Origin: Acidimicrobiia bacterium
GTDB taxonomy: Bacteria; Actinomycetota; Acidimicrobiia; Spongiisociales; UBA5794
Assembly: GCA_013695075.1 (NCBI GenBank)
Contig: JACDBE010000207.1
Location: 1 to 19,250 of the forward strand
DNA length: 19,250 bases
Direction: 5' to 3'
Of this stretch, positions 12,749 to 19,250 are shown in pieces. The notes beneath the pieces were generated by a model. It searched no databases, was not told where the DNA came from, and saw only the letters and a program-made list of their open reading frames with translations. Made by a program: the position numbers and the translations under genes. Numbering within the stretch: the first letter of the stretch is position 1; each line of letters begins with the position of its first letter.

Positions 12749-15411
12749 ACGAGTCCACCCGCCGCTCGGGCACCATCATCGCCGGGCTGGTGGCGACGGT
12801 GCTGGCGGTGGCCATGGCGCTGGTGGTGGGCCGCCCGGCGGCGGAGCCGGCGGTGCGGCTCGAGGTCGGTGACATCGCCACCGAGGACTTCGTGGCCACC
12901 CGCTACACCGAGTTGGTCGACGCCGCGGCAACCCAGCTGGCCCGCGACGAGGCAGCAGACGCCGTTGCCGCCGTCTTCGAGATCGACCAGGACGTGCGCA
13001 GCCGGGTGGAGCAGCGCATCGGGCTGCTGTTCGCCGCGGTGCGGGACGCCCCGGCCCCGGTGGGGCTGACGCTCAGCCACGAGATCGGCGCCGTGCAGCC
13101 CAGCGCCGTTGGCAACGTATTCACCGTTGAGTACACGGTGACCGTCACCAACCCGGCCTCGACCAGGAGCAGCTACCGGCTGGAGCACAGCCCGCTGCTG
13201 TCGCCGGCGGCCCAGGTGCTGGCGGCGACGGCCACCTCGGAACTCAGCATCGGCGATCCCGAGGAGGTCGAGCTCGACCCCACCACGCTGCCGTGGGCCC
13301 TCACCGGGGACGACCGCCTCCAGGAAATCCAGCCCAGCAGCAGCGACGTCTACACGGTGCGGGTGCGCTTCTCGGTCAATGCCGACCAGGTCACCGACGC
13401 CAACGCCGACTGCTCGTCGGGGGATGGGGAGCGCAACACCGGGCTGCGGGGCGAGGCCAGGGTCATCGTCGATCCCAACAGCGCCGACGCCGTCACCTGC
13501 ACCCAGCTGCCCGTGGTGGCGGTGCCGGCACCCCCCGCCGGGGAGGGCGAGGCGACGACCACGTCGAGCACCACGACCACCACCGTCGCCCCCAGCACGT
13601 CGACCACCACCACCATCCCGGTGGCGCTGCAGATCGACACCCTGGTCGGTGAGTACGGCAGCTTGTACGCCGATGCCATCCCGGTGCTGGTCACCCTGTA
13701 CGCTGATCACCTGGCGGACATGGCCAACGGCGGCCCCGGGTTCTTCGACTCGGTGGAACAGGAGGTCATCGATCTGGCCGGGGAGAGGATGACGGCGGGC
13801 ATCAGGGCCGACGAGCTGCGGGACGTGCAGATCGGGCTGACGGCGGCGCCCCCGCCGCTGTTCGTACAGGGTCTGGATCAGGAGGCGCGGGCGATGCTGA
13901 GCACCGCCGGCGCCGACGTGGTGGCGCTGTCGCTGGAGGCCAACGAGATCGAGAACCGCCAGGCCACCGAACAGGCACGGCAGATGGCGGCCGACGGCGT
14001 CGCCGACATCACCCGGGACTGGGTTCCCGCCGAGCCCATCGTCACCGCCGGCAGCCCCATCGATGCGGTGCAGCTGGAGGCCATCACCGCCAACGGGCTC
14101 CTCGACCCCGAACCGGGTACTTCGCGGGTCGCCGCCGCCGCCCTGGGCGGGCTGGCGGTGCTGATGGCCGCTCTGTTCCTGTGGCGGATCACCCCGGCAC
14201 GTTGGTCCCAGCCCAAGCACATCTTCATCCTGGGGATCCTGCTGCTGATCGCCGCCTTGGTGTCGCGGGTGCCTCAGCTGCTGGGTAGCGAGAGCCCGCA
14301 GCTGGCGTACATCCTGCCCGCCTCGCTGCTGGGGTACGCCTCGGCGATCCTCTACGACCCCCGCACCGCCCTGCTCACCGCCGTGCCCATGGCGTTGTTC
14401 GTGGCCATCTCGACGCTTGACCCGGCGCTCACCGTGTTCGCCGCGGCAGCAACGGTGACCCCCATCGCCTTCGTGTCGGCGGTGTCGACCAGGCGCGAGC
14501 TGCGGCTGGCGGTGCTGCTCGGTGCCGCCGTGCTGGCTCCGCTGGCGTACACCATTGCCTGGATGTTCGACGGGCGATCGGCGGCGGTGCCCGCTGCCCT
14601 TGCCGGGTTCATCGGCGGCGTCATCGGCGGCTTCGTCGGACAGGGGCTGGTGTCGTTCCTGGAGAACCTGTTCCAGCTCACCACCACGGTCACCCTGCTC
14701 GACCTCACCGACCGCAACCACCCGGCGCTGCGGCTGATCGAGGAGCGGGCACCGGGCACCTTCAACCACTCGATCCTGGTGGGCAACCTGGCGGGCAAGG
14801 CGGCTCGGGCCATCGGGGCCGATCCGCTGTTCGCCCAGGCAGCGGCCTTCTACCACGACCTGGGCAAGACCGAGAACCCGCAGTACTTCATCGAGAACCA
14901 GTTCGGGGTGTCCAACCCACACGACGAGCTTGACCCGGTGCAGTCGGCGGAGCTCATCAGGCGCCACGTCGCCGACGGGTTACGGCTGGCTCGCCGCTAC
15001 CGGATCCCCCCCGAGATCGCCGCGGCCGTCGAGCAGCACCACGGCACCGGGGTGATGCGGTACTTCTACCACAAGGCGGCGGAGAACGACCCTTCCCTCG
15101 ATCCCGCCTTGTTCCGGCACACCGGGGTCAGGCCCCAGCGCAAGGAGATGGCGATCCTGATGATCTCCGACGCCGTCGAGGGTGCCACCCGGGCCATGGC
15201 CCAGCACGAGGACCCGACCTCGGAGAGCCTGCGCAAGGTGGTCGATTCGGTGGTGGGGGAGAAGCTCGACGATGGCCAGTTCGACGAGAGCGACCTCACC
15301 TTCGGTGACCTCACCAGGGTGAAGGAGGCGCTCCTCATCGCCCTCATCGGCTACTACCACACCCGCATCCCGTATCCCGGATTTCCCGGCACACCGGTGG
15401 GAGCTGCGTGA
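12745..15411 (+). CDS. pgpH: PgpH-type 7TM HD-domain c-di-AMP phosphodiesterase
   Basis: 888 residues, longer than the roughly 700-720 of Bacillus/Listeria PgpH. Layout: one N-terminal membrane segment (10-29), a large extracytoplasmic 7TMR-HDED region (about 30-465), seven membrane segments (about 468-655), then the cytoplasmic HD domain. Metal-binding residues: H675 (FNHSILVGNLA), H704/D705 (YHDLGK), H765/H766 (EQHHGTG) and D809 (MISDAVEGATRA). The HDIG family signature NPQYFIENQ follows the HD. In this family the HD domain hydrolyses c-di-AMP to pApA. Two features enlarge the outside domain: residues 215-262, and a Thr/Ser-rich linker at 270-293 (TTTSSTTTTTVAP...). Such linkers are common in extracytoplasmic proteins of some actinobacteria. 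Overlaps phoH (ATGA) and ybeY (GTGA). Confidence 0.92.
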   Translation: MNESTRRSGTIIAGLVATVLAVAMALVVGRPAAEPAVRLEVGDIATEDFVATRYTELVDAAATQLARDEAADAVAAVFEIDQDVRSRVEQRIGLLFAAVRDAPAPVGLTLSHEIGAVQPSAVGNVFTVEYTVTVTNPASTRSSYRLEHSPLLSPAAQVLAATATSELSIGDPEEVELDPTTLPWALTGDDRLQEIQPSSSDVYTVRVRFSVNADQVTDANADCSSGDGERNTGLRGEARVIVDPNSADAVTCTQLPVVAVPAPPAGEGEATTTSSTTTTTVAPSTSTTTTIPVALQIDTLVGEYGSLYADAIPVLVTLYADHLADMANGGPGFFDSVEQEVIDLAGERMTAGIRADELRDVQIGLTAAPPPLFVQGLDQEARAMLSTAGADVVALSLEANEIENRQATEQARQMAADGVADITRDWVPAEPIVTAGSPIDAVQLEAITANGLLDPEPGTSRVAAAALGGLAVLMAALFLWRITPARWSQPKHIFILGILLLIAALVSRVPQLLGSESPQLAYILPASLLGYASAILYDPRTALLTAVPMALFVAISTLDPALTVFAAAATVTPIAFVSAVSTRRELRLAVLLGAAVLAPLAYTIAWMFDGRSAAVPAALAGFIGGVIGGFVGQGLVSFLENLFQLTTTVTLLDLTDRNHPALRLIEERAPGTFNHSILVGNLAGKAARAIGADPLFAQAAAFYHDLGKTENPQYFIENQFGVSNPHDELDPVQSAELIRRHVADGLRLARRYRIPPEIAAAVEQHHGTGVMRYFYHKAAENDPSLDPALFRHTGVRPQRKEMAILMISDAVEGATRAMAQHEDPTSESLRKVVDSVVGEKLDDGQFDESDLTFGDLTRVKEALLIALIGYYHTRIPYPGFPGTPVGAA

Positions 15412-15887
15412 ACATCGTCATCGCCGACGAACGCGACGACCCTCCCAGTACCCAGCCCGCCGATCAGGAGGGGCTGGCTGCCCTGGCCCGGGTGGTGTTG
15501 CAGGGTGAGCTGCTGCCGCCCACCTGCGAGGTGACCGTCACCTTGGTCGAGCCCGGCGAGATGGCCCGACTCAACCATCGGCACCTGGGCAACCCGGGGC
15601 CCACTGACGTGCTGTCGCTCCCCATCGAGGACCTGATACCTGGCGAGCCGCCGGTGGTGGCTACCGACGACCCGCCGCTGCTCATCGGTGACGTGGTGAT
15701 CTGCCCGGCGGTGGTGGCCGAGCACGCCGCCGCCCATGACGTCAGCCTCGATGACGAGATGGCGCTGATGGTGACCCACGGGCTGTTGCATCTGCTCGGC
15801 TACGACCACCAGGGGGATGCCGAGGCCGCGCGCATGGAGTCCATCGAGCGCCGATACCTCACCATGGTGGGGAGGAGCCGCCGGTGA
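15408..15887 (+). CDS. ybeY: Endoribonuclease YbeY (rRNA maturation factor)
   Basis: 159 residues from a GTG that overlaps the pgpH stop (GTGA). The zinc site H-x3-H-x5-H is H124, H128 and H134 in THGLLHLLGYDH. The upstream signature is NHRHLGNPGPTDVLSLPIE, with the conserved GDVVICPAVV strand. YbeY takes part in 16S rRNA 3' maturation and ribosome quality control, which matches its neighbours phoH and era. The loop at about 75-90 (PGEPPVVATDDPP) is Pro-rich. The stop overlaps the next GTG as GTGA. Confidence 0.95.
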   Translation: MNIVIADERDDPPSTQPADQEGLAALARVVLQGELLPPTCEVTVTLVEPGEMARLNHRHLGNPGPTDVLSLPIEDLIPGEPPVVATDDPPLLIGDVVICPAVVAEHAAAHDVSLDDEMALMVTHGLLHLLGYDHQGDAEAARMESIERRYLTMVGRSRR

Positions 15888-17056
15888 CCACTATCGCCCT
15901 GGCCGCCGCCGCCGCCGTGGTCCTCGTCGCCGGCATCCTGCGCGCCGCCGGCGCCTCGTTGGTGCGCACCCCCCGCGCCGATGCCGTCCAGGACGCCGCC
16001 GACGGCGACCGGCGCGCCGAGCACGTTGCCCGACTGCTGGTCTCCCGACCAAGCCTGCAACCGGCGCTGGGGCTGGTGCACACCGGGCTGATGGTCGTGG
16101 CCGCCACCAGCGCTACCTGGGCGTTGACCCGATCGACCACCGGGATCGGGCTGGTGGTGGCGCTGGCGCTGTTGGCGCTACTGCTGCTGGCCATCGGCGA
16201 CGTCCTGCCCCGTGGCTACGGGAGGGGACATCCCCGGATGCTGGCGTACCGCTGGGTGTTCCTGCTGCGGCCCGCGGTCAGGTTCGGGCGTGCCGCCTCG
16301 GATCTGATCGGCGAGGAGGACGGTGAAGAGCATGAGCCCAACGGCACCCACGACGAGGACGACGAGGCGGAGCGGGAGTTGATTTCGTCGGTTATCGAGG
16401 TGGGGGACACGGTGGTGCGGGAGGTAATGGTGCCCCGACCCGACATGGTGACGCTGCCGGCAACCGCCAGCATCGACGAGGCGGTGGCCCTGTCGGTGGA
16501 GGCGGGCCGATCCCGCATCCCGGTGCTGGGCCAGGGCATCGACGACGTCGTCGGGGTGCTGTACGTGCGCGATCTGCTCTCGCTGTTCGACGACGACAGC
16601 GGGCACCGCCAAGTCGCCGACCTGGCCCGCCCCGCCTACATCGTCCCCGAGGCGATGCCGGTGCTCGACCTGATGCGCGAGATGCAGAACGATCGGGACC
16701 ACCTGGCCATCGTGGTCGACGAGTTCGGCGGCACCGCCGGGCTGGTGACCATGGAGGACGTCCTCGAGGAGATCGTCGGGGAGATAACCGACGAGTCCGA
16801 CGACGAGGTGCCGCTGATGATGGAGGTAGCCGCGGGGGAGTATCTGGTCGACGGGCGGATGGCCATTGACGAGTTTGAGGACCTGCTCGGGGTGGACCTG
16901 CCCAACGAGGACTGGGACACCGTCGGCGGTCTGCTGCTGGGATTGGCCGGGCGGGTGCCCGCCGAGGGTGAGTCGTTCGACCTCGACGCCTACGTCCTCA
17001 CCGCCGAGCAGGTCCACGGCCGGCGGATCGCCCGGGTCAGAGTCCGCACCCGGTGA
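15884..17056 (+). CDS. CNNM/CorC-like membrane protein with two CBS domains (hemolysin family)
   Basis: 390 residues. The N-terminal third is a reduced membrane (DUF21/CNNM-like) region with hydrophobic segments at about 3-20, 65-82 and 87-107. An acidic linker follows (about 145-163). The CBS pair begins at VREVMVPRPDMVTLPATASI and continues through SRIPVLGQGIDDVVGVLYVRDLL and DHLAIVVDEFGGTAGLVTMEDVLEEIVGEI. The CorC_HlyC domain (about 305-388) contains VDGRMAIDEFEDLLGVDLP and DTVGGLLLGLAGRVP. Members are linked to Mg2+ (or Co2+) transport; the hemolysin name is historical. The membrane part is short and lacks an obvious extra helix compared with longer CNNM proteins, so a transport role is less sure than the domain call. 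It sits between ybeY and era, a conserved position, with GTGA overlaps at both ends. Confidence 0.88.
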   Translation: MTTIALAAAAAVVLVAGILRAAGASLVRTPRADAVQDAADGDRRAEHVARLLVSRPSLQPALGLVHTGLMVVAATSATWALTRSTTGIGLVVALALLALLLLAIGDVLPRGYGRGHPRMLAYRWVFLLRPAVRFGRAASDLIGEEDGEEHEPNGTHDEDDEAERELISSVIEVGDTVVREVMVPRPDMVTLPATASIDEAVALSVEAGRSRIPVLGQGIDDVVGVLYVRDLLSLFDDDSGHRQVADLARPAYIVPEAMPVLDLMREMQNDRDHLAIVVDEFGGTAGLVTMEDVLEEIVGEITDESDDEVPLMMEVAAGEYLVDGRMAIDEFEDLLGVDLPNEDWDTVGGLLLGLAGRVPAEGESFDLDAYVLTAEQVHGRRIARVRVRTR

Positions 17057-17979
17057 CCGCCGGGGAAGGCACCCCCTCGCTGCCGGACGGGTGGGAGCCG
17101 GTGCGGTCCGGCTTCGCCGCCGTGGTGGGCCGCCCCAACGTGGGTAAGTCGACGCTGGTCAACGCCCTGGTGGGTACCAAGGTGTCGATCACCTCGGCCC
17201 GACCGCAGACCACCCGCAACAGCATCCGGGGCATAGCCAACATCGTGGACCCCCCGGCCCAGCTGGTCCTGGTAGACACCCCGGGGTTGCACCGGCCCCG
17301 CACCGCCCTCGGCGCCCGGCTCAACCGGCTGGTGGAGAGCTCGCTGGCGGACACCGACGTGGCGTTGCTGGTGCTCGACGCCACCGGCAAGGTGGGACCC
17401 GGCGACCGGATGCTGGCCGAGCGACTCACCGCCGCCGCCGACCGCACCATCGTGGTGGTGGCCAAGTCCGACGCCGCCGTTCCCGAGATGATCGCGGCGC
17501 GTCTTGCTGAGGCCGCCAGCTGGGACTTTGCCGCCTACGTCCCGTTGTCCTCCTTCACTGGAACCGGGCTCGACGCCCTGCGCGGCGAGATCGTCCCCCG
17601 GCTCCCGGAAGGTCCTGCCCTATTCCCCCCCGGGATGACCACCGATCAACCCGAATCGCTGCTCGCCGCCGAGCTGGTGCGGGAGCAGTACCTGTCCCGG
17701 TTGCGCCAGGAGCTGCCCCATTCGCTCACCGTGGTCGTCGACGAGATCGCTGAACGCCTCGGCGGCACGGTGTACGTGGCGGCGACGGTGGTGGTGGAGC
17801 GGCCCTCGCAGAAGGGGATCGTCATCGGCAAGGGCGGCGGCCTGCTGCGCTCGGTGGGGGAGGCCGCCCGCCTCGAGCTGGAACGGCTGATGGCCGCCCC
17901 GGTTTACCTCGATCTGAGGGTCCGCGTCGAACCCGACTGGCAGCGCCGTGACGCCCTCCTCGACCGCCTCGGCTTCTAG
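17053..17979 (+). CDS. era: GTPase Era (16S rRNA / 30S assembly)
   Basis: 308 residues from the GTG at 17053, overlapping the previous stop (GTGA). Motifs: G1 GRPNVGKS (26-33), switch segment SARPQTTRNSIRGI, G3 DTPG (75-78), and Era signature TTDQPE (196-201). The C-terminal KH domain has GIVIGKGGGLLRSVGEAARL (from 255) and ends VYLDLRVRVEPDWQRRDALL. G4 is AKSD (137-140) in place of the usual NKxD; actinobacterial Era proteins often have TKxD, so the Asn is already relaxed in this group. Era binds the 3' end of 16S rRNA and guides 30S maturation, with YbeY acting nearby. The gene ends the operon and is followed by a strong hairpin at 17984-18019. The recO gene that often follows era is absent. 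Confidence 0.96.
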   Translation: MTAGEGTPSLPDGWEPVRSGFAAVVGRPNVGKSTLVNALVGTKVSITSARPQTTRNSIRGIANIVDPPAQLVLVDTPGLHRPRTALGARLNRLVESSLADTDVALLVLDATGKVGPGDRMLAERLTAAADRTIVVVAKSDAAVPEMIAARLAEAASWDFAAYVPLSSFTGTGLDALRGEIVPRLPEGPALFPPGMTTDQPESLLAAELVREQYLSRLRQELPHSLTVVVDEIAERLGGTVYVAATVVVERPSQKGIVIGKGGGLLRSVGEAARLELERLMAAPVYLDLRVRVEPDWQRRDALLDRLGF

Positions 17980-17983
17980 CAAT

Positions 17984-18019
17984 CACTCCCTGCCGACATG
18001 TAAGGAATCGGCGGGAGTG
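17984..18019 (+). terminator. Hairpin terminator after era
   Basis: CACTCCC-T-GCCGA (17984-17996) pairs with TCGGC-GGGAGTG (18008-18019): 12 base pairs with one bulged T and an 11-nt loop, four bases after the era stop. No T-run follows, as is usual for high-GC terminators. Probably ends the phoH-era transcript. Confidence 0.65.
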
Positions 18020-18391
18020 GTGTCCCACTAATGGCAGCCCGCGGGTTCGCCGTTGTCGACGGCGGGCCATGCCGGTGGGGACGGTAGGGAACAGGGGGGC
18101 CGCACCAAGGGGAGAACCGCGCTCTCCCCGATGGGCTGCGACCGGGAGCGGGGGCCGTTCGGGCCCCCCGCTTCCGGGTTCGGGCCAGGCCTTGGTCGCC
18201 ACGGGGGGTGGGGCCCGAGAGGATGCGCCGATAGGCGCATACTCGCGATGGGGGCTGGGGGTCCCCCATCACACAGCGATGAGGCGTCTGCCGAAGAGCC
18301 AACAGCAGATGCCGAAGAGCGGCCGCCTATCGGCGGACGCTCCAAGGTGGCGACGGTAACCTCCGAAATCGGCTTCGCAGATCGCAAGACC
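18020..18391 (+). other. Gene-free, highly structured leader region upstream of the sigma factor
   Basis: About 370 bases without a convincing gene. Hairpins in order: GCCGT-TGTCG-ACGGC inside a GCCCGC/GCGGGC stem (about 18034-18066); GGGGAGA/TCTCCCC with a 7-nt loop (about 18110-18129); a long stem at 18142-18177 of 13 or more pairs with a GTTC loop; ATGCGCC-GATA-GGCGCAT at 18223-18240; GATGGGGG/CCCCCATC at 18247-18270; and CGCC-TATC-GGCG at 18324-18335. GCGACC (18138-18143) can also pair with GGTCGC (18194-18199). A direct repeat TGCCGAAGAGC occurs at 18289 and 18310. It does not match the conserved cores I know for RNase P RNA, tmRNA, SRP RNA, or the cobalamin, c-di-AMP, guanidine or TPP riboswitches. 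It may be a 5' leader of the sigma gene or an independent RNA. An in-frame ATG at 18249 would extend the sigma protein by 48 residues, which is less likely. Confidence 0.5.
18226..18335 (+). repeat. Pair of complementary hairpins (possible kissing loops or switch)
   Basis: CGCCGATAGGCG (18226-18237) and CGCCTATCGGCG (18324-18335) are perfect reverse complements over 12 bases, and each is itself a 4-bp hairpin. Their loops, GATA and TATC, are complementary. In RNA they can form two hairpins that kiss, or one 12-bp long-range helix; these states exclude each other. Confidence 0.65.
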
Positions 18392-19250
18392 ATGCCACCA
18401 CCCCCATCCGACGGCGACCTGGTCAGGGCCTTCATGGCCGGTGACCTCGACGGGTTCAGCACCCTCTACGAACGCTACTTCCCCGGGGTGCACGACTTCC
18501 TCAGCCGGCTGATGCGGGATCGCCAGGAAGGGGGCGGATCTCGCTCAGGACGCCTTCATCAGGGCGATGGAGCAGCTTCCCACGTTGCACAGCCCGGAGA
18601 GGTTCAAGAGCTGGCTGTTCTCCATCGCCCACAACACGGCGCTCAACCGCATCAGGCAGAGCCAGCACACGAGGCGGACGACCTCGCCGGTCGACGACGA
18701 CGAGCGGGCGTCGCTGGCCATCGCCGACCCGGACCCCATGATTGATCCCGAGCAGATGGCCGAGGCCCAGCAGGCCGCCGACCTGGTGTGGGAGGCGGCC
18801 GCCGCTCTCGACGAGCGCACCTATACGGTGTTGGACCTGCACGTACGCCACGGCCTGCAGTCCGCCGAGATCGCCCAGGTCCTCGGGGTGACCAAGGGCA
18901 ACGCCTACACCATGGTGAGCCGGATGAAGGGCCGGTTCTCCGAGGTTCTCGCCACCGTGCTGCTGGTCCGCAAAGGCCGGGGTGAATGCGCCGAGCTGGC
19001 GCAGATCATCGGTGACGAGGTCGATGCCGTCACCCCGGCGGTGCGACGCCGCGCCGACCGCCATGTTGCCACCTGCCAGGACTGCGCCCGCAACCGCGCC
19101 CTGTACCTGGAGCCGCTGCGGGTGTTCGCCGGGCTGCTACTGGTACCGGTCCCCGCCGGTCTCCAGGCCGCAGTGTGGGGTGCGGTGGCCGCCGGGGCGG
19201 GGAGTGCTGCCGTCGCCGGGGAAGCCGCCGCCACCGGGACGGCCTCCGGG
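18392..19250 (+). CDS. ECF-like sigma factor fused to a zinc-binding anti-sigma-like domain; frameshifted, 3' end outside window
   Basis: From the ATG at 18392 (MPPPPSDGDLVRAFMAGDLD) the protein shows sigma-70 region 2, but the frame breaks in the GGGGG run at 18530-18534. Dropping one G restores it: ...LMRDRQEGADLAQDAFIRAM..., then FKSWLFSIAHNTALNRIRQS. 286 codons are then visible to the window edge without a stop. Region 4 lies at DERTYTVLDLHVRHGLQSAE through VTKGNAYTMVSRMK. After it comes a zf-HC2/ZAS-like motif: C199, H224, C228 and C231 (H-x3-C-x2-C in RHVATCQDCARN), the zinc site of anti-sigma factors. A hydrophobic, Ala/Gly-rich stretch follows (FAGLLLVPVPAGLQAAVWGA). ECF sigma factors with such a C-terminal extension are known in actinobacteria, where it is thought to control the sigma domain in cis. 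The start has no clear ribosome site. Promoter specificity and signal are unknown. Truncated both by the frameshift as read and by the window edge. Confidence 0.8.

Noticed and set aside
12418..14967. Very long open frame (849 codons) on the minus strand opposite pgpH
   Set aside because: It is antisense to an unmistakable PgpH with intact motifs. Its translation is Gly/Arg/His/Gln-rich with no recognisable domain, the usual artefact of high-GC third-position bias.
18060..18240. Cobalamin riboswitch
   Set aside because: Fragments such as GGGAAC and CTGCGACCGGGAG recall it, but the B12 box and the GCCACTG core are not present in order, and the downstream gene is a sigma factor.
18020..18391. 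RNase P RNA, tmRNA, SRP RNA, c-di-AMP or guanidine-I riboswitch
   Set aside because: None of their conserved core strings could be found. The CCCGAGAGG at about 18215 resembles part of guanidine-I, but the rest of that motif is missing.

Overview
The window is GC-rich chromosomal DNA with frequent GTG starts and 4-bp stop/start overlaps. Its core gene order is holA, rpsT, lepA, hemW, hrcA, dnaJ, phoH, pgpH, ybeY, cnnM/corC-like, era. This points to an actinobacterial genome. An HDIG-type PgpH and Thr/Pro-rich extracytoplasmic linkers fit a deep lineage such as Acidimicrobiia better than Streptomyces or Mycobacterium; that placement is inference and was not tested. No tRNA, rRNA, CRISPR, prophage or insertion sequence was seen.

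Layout. (1) 3-221: the 3' end of comEC. (2) 285-4153: a minus-strand block holding an 8-TM membrane protein of unknown function, a NarL/LuxR-type two-component pair whose histidine kinase is split by one frameshift, and a helical protein with a Pro/Thr-rich 18-residue repeat tail. The block separates comEC from holA, which are often adjacent in other bacteria. (3) 4212-5207: holA, with a promoter placed for a leaderless transcript and a 16-bp palindrome in the divergent control region. (4) 5231-5400: a short intergenic element rich in inverted repeats. (5) 5406-6203: rpsT and greA on the minus strand, divergent from lepA. (6) 6352-11563: lepA-hemW-hrcA-dnaJ on the plus strand, with a near-consensus CIRCE operator inside the last codons of hemW, just before hrcA. 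(7) 11685-17979: a tight operon phoH-pgpH-ybeY-cnnM/corC-era, every junction being an ATGA or GTGA overlap. A possible 17-codon leader peptide overlaps the phoH start in the same way. (8) 17980-18391: a gene-free, strongly structured stretch. (9) 18392-end: an ECF-like sigma factor fused to a zinc-binding anti-sigma-like domain, carrying one frameshift and cut by the window edge.

How the genes work together. The plus-strand core serves translation, ribosome maturation and proteostasis: EF4, YbeY, Era, S20, DnaJ and HrcA, plus a predicted c-di-AMP phosphodiesterase. The best candidates for something new are the structured leader before the fused sigma/anti-sigma gene, which has two hairpins with fully complementary sequences about 100 nt apart, and the two-component block inserted at comEC/holA. 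Both frameshifts sit in short G/C runs. Sequencing or assembly error must be excluded before either gene is called a pseudogene.
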